Below are positions 1 to 5,718 of a stretch of 11,613 nt of DNA, piece after piece. The notes beneath the pieces were generated by a model that worked only from the letters and a program-made list of their open reading frames with translations, had not been told where the DNA came from and searched no databases. The first letter of the stretch is position 1. Each line of letters starts with the position of its first letter. This DNA comes from Omnitrophica bacterium RBG_13_46_9 (GTDB lineage: Bacteria > Omnitrophota > Gorgyraeia > JABMRN01 > RBG-13-46-9). The position numbers were made by a program, and so were the translations under genes. Location: NCBI GenBank assembly GCA_001804045.1, contig MHFD01000012.1, positions 1 through 11,613 on the forward strand, given 5' to 3'.

Positions 1-3
1 GAT

Positions 4-19
4 AAAAGACGCGTCTTTT
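4..19. promoter_or_regulatory. perfect 16-base palindrome, possible operator
   Basis: AAAAGACGCGTCTTTT is a perfect palindrome ending 8 bases before the first ATG of the 50-residue ORF. Its position just ahead of a small-ORF/nucleotidyltransferase pair would suit an autoregulatory operator. It could equally be a weak terminator of a gene to the left of the window, since a T run follows; the stem is AT-rich and has no loop beyond CGCG. Only the symmetry is seen; the role is inferred. Confidence 0.3.
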
Positions 20-27
20 TAAAAAAA

Positions 28-180
28 ATGTCCAAAGCGGACGACTCTTTTATGGAAGGGCCTCCGAAAAATAGAATCTCATTTATTTGGGAGCTAACAG
101 CAGAGCTATGGTCATTACGAGGATCGGAGCATGTTAAACGAAGACTACAAAGAAATGCTACAAAACTTATTAGACAATAA
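28..180 (+). CDS. small unrecognised protein (50 aa), possible partner of the overlapping nucleotidyltransferase
   Basis: This ORF runs from ATG at 28 to TAA at 178 and encodes 50 residues. It has a protein-like composition: a polar start, a GPPKNR segment at about residues 11-16, a tryptophan-containing helix-like stretch (FIWELTAELWSL, 19-30) and a basic C-terminus (KRRLQRNATKLIRQ). It overlaps the next gene by 50 bases in another frame, so the two are probably translated in sequence. No Shine-Dalgarno motif precedes it, only an A-rich leader. Small ORFs beside nucleotidyltransferases of this class often encode the antitoxin or a partner, but I cannot assign this one to a family. A chance open frame is the alternative; the sensible composition and the position argue against that. 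Confidence 0.55.
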   Translation: MSKADDSFMEGPPKNRISFIWELTAELWSLRGSEHVKRRLQRNATKLIRQ

Positions 181-583
181 GGTGAAATTCCTTATTGTCG
201 GGGCATATGCCATGGGGGCGTATGGTTATCCTAGGGCTACGGGTGATCTTGACATATGGGTAGAAGCATCAACGGAAAATTCAAAGAGGATATATAAGTC
301 CCTTACTATTTTCGGGACCCCTCTTTCTGATATCACAAAAAATACTTTCAGCGAAAAAGGAATTATTTTCCAAATAGGCGTGCCTCCTCGCCGAATCGAT
401 ATTATAACTCACATAGATGGAGTTGACTTCCAAACAGCTTACGAAACAAAAGAGGAAATTGCAGTTGAGAATATAAAAATTCCCTTCCTTTCTAAAGAAA
501 ACCTCATCAAAAATAAAGAATCTACCGGCAGAGAAAAAGATAGGCTAGACGCAGGCTATCTAAGAAATAACAAATACGCCTGA
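131..583 (+). CDS. MNT/AbiEii-like nucleotidyltransferase (possibly DUF6036 type)
   Basis: The 150-residue protein has the minimal nucleotidyltransferase core. A hydrophobic strand (FLIVG, 20-24) leads into GAYAMGAYGYPRATGDLD, which carries the metal-binding pair D39 and D41. A third acidic residue is likely D90 in RRIDIIT. The C-terminal KNKESTGREKDRLDA segment (about 127-141) matches the lysine/GRxKDxxD signature usual at the end of this family. Such proteins transfer nucleotides and are often part of type IV-like toxin-antitoxin or abortive-infection modules; the substrate here is unknown. The start is supported by GAGGA at 119-123, 7 bases upstream, and by the family's usual short N-terminal helix. 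It overlaps the 50-residue ORF, which is its most likely functional partner. All three acidic residues are present, so it looks catalytically intact. Confidence 0.85.
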   Translation: MLNEDYKEMLQNLLDNKVKFLIVGAYAMGAYGYPRATGDLDIWVEASTENSKRIYKSLTIFGTPLSDITKNTFSEKGIIFQIGVPPRRIDIITHIDGVDFQTAYETKEEIAVENIKIPFLSKENLIKNKESTGREKDRLDAGYLRNNKYA

Positions 584-602
584 ACGTTAATATGATTATT
601 GC

Positions 603-665
603 CGGTCCCGAGACCGCGCAGTCCCGGAACTGGTTAAGGTCCAACCTCGTAGGCTGGGGAGGTTG
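603..665. other. intergenic segment with two short hairpins
   Basis: Downstream of the nucleotidyltransferase, CGGTC (603-607) pairs with GACCG (612-616), and CAACCTC (642-648) pairs with GAGGTTG (659-665) across a 10-base loop. Neither is followed by a T run, so a rho-independent terminator is not supported. The second hairpin adjoins the reverse-oriented repeat block and may belong to it. Confidence 0.3.
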
Positions 666-670
666 TTCGG

Positions 671-776
671 CCTAACGTGCCATATCGAATCGTCCCACGT
701 CCCACGTCTAACGTCCTACGTAACGAATACCCCTACTACCTATAACCTATTACCTACCACCTACGAGCTAAGAGCT
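671..776 (-). repeat. reverse-oriented copy of the composite intergenic repeat (linker and two heptamer arrays)
   Basis: Read on the minus strand, this block gives the same module order as the other tracts. Positions 735-776 hold six heptamers that are reverse complements of AGSTNRT-type units. Positions 691-725 hold five heptamers of the TRGGACG type, read as CGTCYYA on the plus strand. The linker at 671-692 is the reverse complement of 1569-1590 with one mismatch. Unit length is constant at 7 while individual bases vary. The neighbouring gene at 972 lies to its right and has its own promoter beyond the repeats. Confidence 0.8.
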
Positions 777-808
777 TATATATTACTATATAACCCAGAT
801 AATAATAC

Positions 809-837
809 TTGAGGCGGATTATTTTTAGGAGTATAAT
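809..837 (+). promoter_or_regulatory. sigma-70-like promoter for the 163-aa exported protein
   Basis: TTGAGG (809-814) and a consensus TATAAT (832-837) are separated by exactly 17 bases. Transcription would start near 843-845, leaving a leader of about 125 bases before the ATG at 972. It is the best promoter match in the window. The -35 box matches the consensus at four of six positions. Confidence 0.65.
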
Positions 838-843
838 TTTAGA

Positions 844-971
844 GATAATAGCATTTTAATATAAAGATACGGCTATCGTGGCAGGAGTCTGGGGCCCAAT
901 CTTGCTATTCGGCGAAATCGCTAGATGTCGAATTAAAAGACACGACACTAAAGAGTAAAAAGGAGAAGCCA
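844..971 (+). other. long 5' leader of the exported-protein gene
   Basis: The leader contains short self-complementary pieces, such as TGGG facing CCCA near 890-899 and GCGA/TCGC near 912-921. I could not match it to a riboswitch consensus that I know. It ends with AGGAG at 961-965, 6 bases before the ATG, which is a good ribosome binding site. Confidence 0.3.
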
Positions 972-1463
972 ATGAAGACGCTTGTCATATCCATCCTAGC
1001 ATTGTTTCTATCCTCACCCGGCGGCTATGCTTTGGACGAAAATAGCACCGGCGGGTCCGCTGAAAATAAATTCGAGGCGAAATATTTCGGAAGAGGGTTG
1101 ATAGACGGCTTTGTTTGGAAACAGCTTACGGAAAGAGAAAAAGCATTCTATTTATTTGGCTTTGAAGACGGTGTAATGGGGATAGCCTTGCATTTCATAC
1201 CGGAGGGCAAAGATAGAGATAACGTATATAACACATTGCCCACTTCCACGGAGAACTGCCCGCAGACGAGCGAAATAATAAAAAGCATCGATGAATTTTA
1301 CTCCGATGACAAAAATACGGCCATACCCATGTACTATGTGCTGCTTGTAATCAAAAACCGTTTAGCGGGTGTCGATGAAGCTAAAATACAGAACTATATT
1401 GAATATCTTAGGAACAGCGAAGGAAAGGATCTGGAAGAAGCGGTCGAAGAGGAGGGGCATTAA
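972..1463 (+). CDS. exported hypothetical protein (163 aa)
   Basis: The protein starts with a clear Sec signal peptide: a lysine, a hydrophobic core at residues 3-13 and a probable cleavage after GYA (residue 20). The mature part is about 143 residues. It includes a segment GLIDGFVWKQLTEREKAFYL (42-61) followed by GFEDGV (63-68). This pattern, a DG-x-x-W-x-x-L-x-x-x-x-K-x-x-Y-x-x-G-x-x-x-G core, recurs in small uncharacterised exported bacterial proteins. A later segment, near residues 117-140, has an aliphatic helix and a YIEYLR motif. The C-terminus is acidic. It stands alone between repeat tracts, with its own promoter and AGGAG ribosome site. Function is unknown; a periplasmic or cell-surface location is inferred from the signal peptide. 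Confidence 0.75.
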   Translation: MKTLVISILALFLSSPGGYALDENSTGGSAENKFEAKYFGRGLIDGFVWKQLTEREKAFYLFGFEDGVMGIALHFIPEGKDRDNVYNTLPTSTENCPQTSEIIKSIDEFYSDDKNTAIPMYYVLLVIKNRLAGVDEAKIQNYIEYLRNSEGKDLEEAVEEEGH

Positions 1464-1472
1464 CTTTTTGCT

Positions 1473-1500
1473 CGTTACGTGGGACGTAGGACGTGGGACG
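1473..1500 (+). repeat. heptamer array, TRGGACG type
   Basis: Four head-to-tail heptamers begin with CGTTACG and continue with TGGGACG and TAGGACG units. The array starts 10 bases after the stop of the exported-protein gene. Related arrays occur at 691-725 (reverse), 1631-1644, 1933-1946 and 7593-7620. Confidence 0.85.
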
Positions 1501-1507
1501 TCCGCTC

Positions 1508-1551
1508 CCCAGCCCTTTCTGTCAAAGCACTGTTCCACTGAAAGGGCTGGG
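1508..1551. repeat. 44-base palindromic element inside a heptamer array
   Basis: The arm CCCAGCCCTTTC (1508-1519) is the exact reverse complement of GAAAGGGCTGGG (1540-1551), giving a 12-bp stem with a 20-base loop. It interrupts the heptamer array between a TGGGACGTCCGCTC motif and a CGCTGGGACG motif. The related block at 1638-1672 keeps both flanks but has only about 9 bases in between, so this looks like an inserted small palindromic element. There is no T run, so it is not a standard terminator. Confidence 0.65.
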
Positions 1552-1576
1552 TCGCTGGGACGAAAGGACGATTCGA

Positions 1577-1614
1577 TATAGCACGTTAGGTTATAGGAAG
1601 TTTCGGGAGGTTGC
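1577..1614 (+). repeat. 38-base linker repeat, identical to 7627-7664
   Basis: This segment is identical to 7627-7664. It runs from the TATAGCACGTTAGG linker into TTATAGG and the first one and a half decamers of the GGTTGC-type array. Here the decamer array is cut short at 1615 and a second heptamer block (1631-1644) follows, so this is a truncated copy of the composite unit. Confidence 0.8.
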
Positions 1615-1630
1615 ATGTATGGTTATAGCA

Positions 1631-1672
1631 CGCTACGTGGGACGTCCGCTCGCTTCGCTCGCTTGGACGATG
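1631..1672 (+). repeat. degenerate heptamer block with GCTCGCTT duplication
   Basis: CGCTACG and TGGGACG heptamers (1631-1644) are followed by TCCGCTC, a direct duplication of the CGCTCGCTT type at 1648-1664, and then TGGACGATGGACG. This is the comparator for the palindrome-bearing block at 1494-1570. Confidence 0.55.
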
Positions 1673-1688
1673 GACGATTCGATATATT

Positions 1689-1716
1689 AGCTCATGGCTC
1701 ATAGCTCATAGGTCAT
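1689..1716 (+). repeat. heptamer array, AGCTCAT type
   Basis: Four contiguous heptamers read AGCTCAT, GGCTCAT, AGCTCAT and AGGTCAT and are closed by AGGGG. The array leads directly into the decamer inverted repeat at 1722, as the array at 7328-7362 leads into its own. Confidence 0.85.
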
Positions 1717-1721
1717 AGGGG

Positions 1722-1877
1722 AAGTTTCGGGAGGTTGCGGGAGGTTTCTTAAAGTTTCTGGAGGTTGCAAATACGAAAAAGCAACCTTAAGAAACCTTAA
1801 GCAACATCAAGAAACATCAAGAAACTTTTGATAATATATAAGCAACATCTGCAACCTATGCAACATAAAACGGGAAA
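1722..1877. repeat. decamer-phased inverted repeat, copy 1
   Basis: The left arm (1722-1771) is five exact-length decamers of consensus ARGTTKCNNN. The loop TACGAAAAA spans 1772-1780. The right arm (1781-1830) is five decamers of consensus GMAACNTNAA or close to it. By hand alignment about 36 of 50 positions can pair. An AT-rich gap follows, and then three nonamers of type GCAACMTNN at 1842-1868. The stretch 1722-1795 is identical to 7648-7721. The second copy lacks exactly one nonamer, which suggests gain or loss of units by slippage. Confidence 0.85.
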
Positions 1878-1880
1878 AAC

Positions 1881-1886
1881 TATAAT
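1881..1886 (+). promoter_or_regulatory. TATAAT -10-like box upstream of the 1061-aa protein gene
   Basis: A perfect TATAAT lies 110 bases before the ATG at 1997, just after the decamer inverted repeat. No good -35 box is visible at the expected 16-18 base distance, where the repeat tail lies. If it is real, the repeat would sit directly over the upstream promoter region. Confidence 0.25.
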
Positions 1887-1910
1887 ACAACGAAAACGCA
1901 ACCTTAAGGA

Positions 1911-1984
1911 ACCTTCGATGTTTACAGGCGCACATTACGAAGGACGATGGGTTAGCTCATGTCTAATAGCTGATAGCTCATAGG
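1911..1984 (+). repeat. composite repeat: linker, decayed TRGGACG heptamers, AGCTNAT heptamers
   Basis: The linker ACCTTCGATGTTTACAGG (1911-1928) is identical to 7571-7588. It is followed by CATTACG and AAGGACG heptamers (1933-1946) and then four AGCTCAT-type heptamers (1954-1981). The block ends 12 bases before the ATG at 1997. That start therefore has no clear Shine-Dalgarno motif, only a GGA in the final repeat unit. Confidence 0.75.
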
Positions 1985-1996
1985 AAAAAACGAATT

Positions 1997-4900
1997 ATGA
2001 GTAAAAATTTCATCAAACTCATAACGCTGACGGCGTTTCTTTTTGCATGCTTTCTTTCGGTCAGCTTTGGCTCACAAGACAATAAGGCCCAGGGCACCGT
2101 TACTTTTGTAAAAGAGCCCAGTGTCCGCACGGTTATAACAATCCCGGAAAACACGTTACTTAAGTCGGAATCCGGCGTATTGTTCCGGACCACAAAGACT
2201 GTGACGCTGCCGGTCGATAAAAGCACTGTAAGCGTGTCAGCGGAAGCCATCCAGCCGGGACCTAAAGGAAATATAGGGTCCTACCAGATAGTTAAATGCA
2301 CTCCAAGCATCCCGGGCATTGGCTATGTCACGAATTCCGAGGCCTTTACCGGCGGCGAAGATGAACAAACCAAGCGTCTGGCCGGGCTCAGGCTCAATAA
2401 TATCAACTTCACCCCCCCGAGCGGTACACCCGATACTCTCTTTAAGTTCTTCGTTACGCTCTACGACCCCTTGAATGAGGCCGTAAAGCCGGGCCGCGAT
2501 AACAGGTTTATCCGTATCGGGCCGGGGCTTAATGAGCCTATCCGCGAATTAGAAGAATACGACCCAAATGACAAGAATTATTTAGAAGGCAAGATTTTTA
2601 TTTATCAGACGAAACTCCCGCCGGGTTATTACAATTTTAAATTTGGGCTAAAAACAGTAACCGGCAGGCATGTCGAATCGGAACAGATGAAAGGGCCGGT
2701 CGTCCACAAATTAACGCCCCCTTGCCTTGACCTTAAAGGCATATCCATCACTCCTCCGGAAGCTCAGCTTAAGACCAATGATGTAATAAATATAGGGCTG
2801 GAAGTAAAGAATATCGGAGAGTCCGATATGCTCAGTGACTATGAAGCAAGACTCTGGATAGACGGTCAGGATTCGGGGATTGTCCTTGAGGGGCGGCTTA
2901 ATGCCGGAAGGAAGCATACCAGATGGGCAGTTAAGGCCTGGAAAGCTACGCCGGGCAGCCATGAGATAAAGATCGTCCTGGACGTACCGGATAAAAGTCA
3001 GGTAGTCGATATATTGAATCCAATTATTTTGAGGAATATAAAGCTGGAAAGTCCGGAACTTACGCTATCCGCAAATGATATCTCTTTCAAGCCTTCGCCC
3101 CCTGAAATAAATCAGCCGACCGAGATCTCTGTGAAGATACATAACATAGGCAATAAAGAGGTGCCGGCAGGGGGGGTTGAGCTTATTATTTATGAAAGGC
3201 TTAATGGTAAATGGGTGGAACTGGATAAGATAAAACAAGATAAGGCAATACCGGCAAATAGCGAAAAGGTCTTCCCAAAAAGCTTGCGTCCCAAACCTGA
3301 TAAAACATACGAAATCATGGTCGAAATCAAACCGAGTGCGGCATCCCAGGATTCCGACACCGGTAATAATAGCGCAATAGTCAGGTTCGCGGAGGTTCCG
3401 GGGGAAGCGAGACTCTCTTTTCACGACGATACCCAGATAGCGGGAGATCGAAAGGAAGGGGGCACGCTATATATCATCGGAGACCTTCATAATGACGGAA
3501 ATATAACTTCTCCGGATACGACAAAGGTTTTATTGCACGTCGATGATATATACATAAAGGAGTGCGACCTTGGAAGTATTGAGCCCGGTAAGTGCAAATC
3601 GTTTTATTTCCAGTGGGATTGCATTCCCGGCGGTCATAAAATCGGATGCATGGTTTCACCCGGAGGGGGGAAGACGGAGATGGGGGTGCACATAAAAAGC
3701 GCCGATACACCCGTAGAGTCGCTTGTAATGACAGATGAAGACATAGATTTGCAGGAGATTAAGGACTCCGATGACTCTGTTAAAAAGGTGCTGATCCAGG
3801 GCAGAATACACAATAAAGGCAATAGCGAGCTGCTGGAGGGGTCATATACAGTTGAGATAGCTGTAGATCCCGGCAAGGCAGGACACGTTAGCCTAGGCAA
3901 ATTCGAGGGAGTCGCAATTCCGCCCAGGGGGTCGGTCCTTTTCCCACCGCAGGCGGTCGAATGGATACCCTCGCCAGGCGCTCACATAACAAGTTTCGCC
4001 ATAAAACCAAAAGTAGGTTATGATGAGGAGTTTTGCGTGCGGAAGTTCTTCAACGTGACAAAGGTGCCGAGCGTTTTATCCATTACCTCGATAAACACGT
4101 CTCCCCGGAAAGTGCTCATGGGTGATTCGTCGGGGCTTACAGCCACTATTCGCAATATAGGGACCCGTGCCTCTACGGGAGGGCGATGGGAGATCCGTGA
4201 AAAAGATGTCAGCGTTCTTATTGCTTCGGGTAAACTTCCGCCGATAGACCCCGGGTCAACGACTACCTTGGAGACAGAGATCCCTACTTCACTTCTTGTC
4301 GAAGGCACTAGCCAGCTTGAGCTTACAGTGTTTTCCGGGACAGAGGCAACCTCTTTCTCGGTGGCATTCCAAATCGAGGTTTGGAAGATATTGTCAATGC
4401 CTGAAAAGAAAACCCAAACCGAAGGGAAGGGGACTACCTACGAAGAACTGTCACAGGAAAAGATAAAAGGCTTGCTTGGGGTGGCCAGGGCCAGAAAAAA
4501 AGCCTGGGAAGAAAGCTATGAGATCCATGAGTTGTTTCGTGAATTATTGAGTAGCAGGACGGGAGTGGAGATGTTTAGAAAAAGACTTAAAGAACACAAA
4601 ACCGAAGCGATCGATCTATTAGTCGAGAAGATAAAAATGGCCAACTTAAGCGAGCTTACCTTTAGCCTCCCGGATATTTTGAATTTGCAGAAGATATGGG
4701 ATTTTTCAGAAGATTTCTCCAGCGATGATAGCGAGTTCGTCTATGATAAAGAATTCATGAGTTTTTGGCAGTCTAAGCCCACCATGGATGAAAACTTCCG
4801 CAATACATACGGCCTGACGGGTTTTCAGTATAAGATAAAAAGGGGTTTTGAGTCGGTCTCGGATGTATTAAGTTATTACTTAAAACTGATAAATGATGAG

Positions 4901-5182
4901 ATTGGCCTCCTTGAAAGGCTGAGATCCGGCGAAGGGGACGCGGATTTCAAGACTCGCCTGCGGGAAAATTATGGTGAAGAACAGGCTTTAGCTACCGCCC
5001 TGCCCCCCGCTCTGGACAGCGCTTACCTGATGTTGCTGGAATATAAGGAAAGTGAAAATGTCAGCTGTTTGCAGGTCATAGCCTACGATACGCTCCTTAG
5101 GATAAGAACTCAATTTGAAGCGGATATGTATATATTAAGGTGCATAAGAGACAATTTTCTGATTTATTTGGGTAAACAATGA
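1997..5182 (+). CDS. large exported protein with baseplate-J-like segment and CARDB-like repeats (1061 aa)
   Basis: A Sec signal peptide spans about residues 1-25 (hydrophobic core LITLTAFLFACFLSV, probable cleavage after SFG). Residues about 33-132 resemble the core of phage baseplate J/gp47 proteins: an I-P-E-N-T start, ESGVLFRTTKTVTLP, a QPGPKGNIGSY turn, then PGIGYVTNSEAFTGGEDE. Residues 133-245 form an Ig-like beta region. Successive CARDB-like domains follow near 245-345, 354-465, 471-567, 571-685 and 690-798; each carries the typical NIG, NDG or NKG motif (for example EVKNIGESD, KIHNIGNKE, DLHNDGNIT). The last 260 residues are mostly helical and unrecognised. CARDB domains usually serve adhesion or assembly outside the cell. 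Its location is inferred to be periplasmic or at the surface. The ATG is supported by the signal peptide, though the ribosome site is weak. It ends at TGA 5180. Confidence 0.8.
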   Translation: MSKNFIKLITLTAFLFACFLSVSFGSQDNKAQGTVTFVKEPSVRTVITIPENTLLKSESGVLFRTTKTVTLPVDKSTVSVSAEAIQPGPKGNIGSYQIVKCTPSIPGIGYVTNSEAFTGGEDEQTKRLAGLRLNNINFTPPSGTPDTLFKFFVTLYDPLNEAVKPGRDNRFIRIGPGLNEPIRELEEYDPNDKNYLEGKIFIYQTKLPPGYYNFKFGLKTVTGRHVESEQMKGPVVHKLTPPCLDLKGISITPPEAQLKTNDVINIGLEVKNIGESDMLSDYEARLWIDGQDSGIVLEGRLNAGRKHTRWAVKAWKATPGSHEIKIVLDVPDKSQVVDILNPIILRNIKLESPELTLSANDISFKPSPPEINQPTEISVKIHNIGNKEVPAGGVELIIYERLNGKWVELDKIKQDKAIPANSEKVFPKSLRPKPDKTYEIMVEIKPSAASQDSDTGNNSAIVRFAEVPGEARLSFHDDTQIAGDRKEGGTLYIIGDLHNDGNITSPDTTKVLLHVDDIYIKECDLGSIEPGKCKSFYFQWDCIPGGHKIGCMVSPGGGKTEMGVHIKSADTPVESLVMTDEDIDLQEIKDSDDSVKKVLIQGRIHNKGNSELLEGSYTVEIAVDPGKAGHVSLGKFEGVAIPPRGSVLFPPQAVEWIPSPGAHITSFAIKPKVGYDEEFCVRKFFNVTKVPSVLSITSINTSPRKVLMGDSSGLTATIRNIGTRASTGGRWEIREKDVSVLIASGKLPPIDPGSTTTLETEIPTSLLVEGTSQLELTVFSGTEATSFSVAFQIEVWKILSMPEKKTQTEGKGTTYEELSQEKIKGLLGVARARKKAWEESYEIHELFRELLSSRTGVEMFRKRLKEHKTEAIDLLVEKIKMANLSELTFSLPDILNLQKIWDFSEDFSSDDSEFVYDKEFMSFWQSKPTMDENFRNTYGLTGFQYKIKRGFESVSDVLSYYLKLINDEIGLLERLRSGEGDADFKTRLRENYGEEQALATALPPALDSAYLMLLEYKESENVSCLQVIAYDTLLRIRTQFEADMYILRCIRDNFLIYLGKQ

Positions 5183-5198
5183 GAATCCTGTTAAAAAA

Positions 5199-5497
5199 AT
5201 GATGCCAAATTTCATATGGAAAAGCCTTAAGGGGTTAATGAATTCCGCAAATCTCGCAATGAATAGAGCGATGATCCTTATCGTTGCTGTTCTCGGCATA
5301 CGCCTGATACGTGCCCGACGGGGCTGGTGGGAGGGGTTTCGCAGGTTTGAGAATCTGGGATTTCATATATATCCTACGGGTTGCTTGAGCGCCATGCCGG
5401 ACACAAAGGAAAACTTTCGCGCGACAAAGACCGGTGGTTCAGGGAAAGCGACCTTGGCGATATTAATTTTAATAAAGAGGAAAAGGCACATTTATGA
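5199..5497 (+). pseudogene. probable frameshifted small gene, shift at an (AT)4 run
   Basis: The open frame from 5199 looks protein-like up to about residue 57: a hydrophobic segment AMILIVAVLGIRLI followed by RARRGWWEGFRRFENLGFH. It then becomes implausible. A different frame, open from 5351 to TGA at 5495, takes over with a convincing C-terminus (ISYGLLERHAGHKG, then SRDKDRWFRESDLGDINF). The two frames meet at the run (AT)4, 5365-5372: removing one AT joins GFH to ISYG without a stop. The gene may be a pseudogene, a slippage-variable gene or a sequencing/assembly error. The start is uncertain; 5238 is also possible, with AAGGGG upstream. I do not recognise the family. The unshifted frame would end at 5504 with 101 residues. 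Confidence 0.45.
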
Positions 5498-5520
5498 GGT
5501 ATAATTCTGAGTTTAATCCG

Positions 5521-5633
5521 CCTTCGCGAAATTCCCCACCTGTAAGGGTGGGGATGGATAGCAAAGGAATTTCGCTTCGGCGAGATTTTCGCCGAAGCGA
5601 AGGTGGAGATTCCACGGGTGTAAGCCCGTGGAG
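5521..5633. mobile_element. candidate palindrome-associated element (IS200/IS605-end-like hairpins)
   Basis: Three strong hairpins sit in about 110 bases. The outer two have matching architecture: an 8-bp stem with the same TGTAAG hexaloop (5533-5554, stem TCCCCACC; 5611-5632, stem TCCACGGG). Both are preceded by AT and begin with TCC. Between them a perfect 13-bp stem (5571-5583 with 5589-5601) has a 5-base loop. GCGAAATTCC (5526-5535) also pairs with 5566-5575, and CCTTCGC (5521-5527) with 5597-5603. Similar hairpins at both ends, rather than terminal inverted repeats, are the hallmark of IS200/IS605 elements and their non-autonomous derivatives. No transposase is present. A structured RNA or regulatory leader for the gene at 5719 is the alternative. 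Confidence 0.5.
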
Positions 5634-5706
5634 CTTCAAAAAGTCTAACGTGAAAAAGTCAGCCTTCATAAAATCGATAATTTTTGAAACCCTATAAAAA
5701 GCGCAT

Positions 5707-5712
5707 AGGAGG
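5707..5712 (+). promoter_or_regulatory. AGGAGG ribosome binding site that decides the start at 5719
   Basis: A perfect AGGAGG abuts an ATG at 5713 with no spacer and lies 6 bases before the in-frame ATG at 5719. The second ATG has normal spacing and gives the more typical N-terminus MRRIITIVV, so 5719 is chosen. Confidence 0.75.
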
Positions 5713-5718
5713 ATGGAT

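Noticed and set aside
603..616. Rho-independent terminator after the nucleotidyltransferase
   Set aside because: The stem is only 5 bp and no T run follows.
844..971. Known riboswitch (TPP, SAM, cyclic-di-GMP, fluoride) in the 972 leader
   Set aside because: None of the conserved core motifs that I can recall for these classes is present.
1369..1690. Short open frames over the end of the exported-protein gene and the repeat tract, both strands
   Set aside because: They are made of translated repeats or shadow the real gene and have no ribosome sites or plausible composition.
1473..1984. CRISPR array
   Set aside because: The repeats are 7, 9 or 10 bases and directly adjacent, with no uniform repeat-spacer layout and no cas genes.
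5494..5697. 67-codon open frame across the hairpin cluster
   Set aside because: Its translation is mostly the reading of palindromic stems; the hairpins explain the sequence better.
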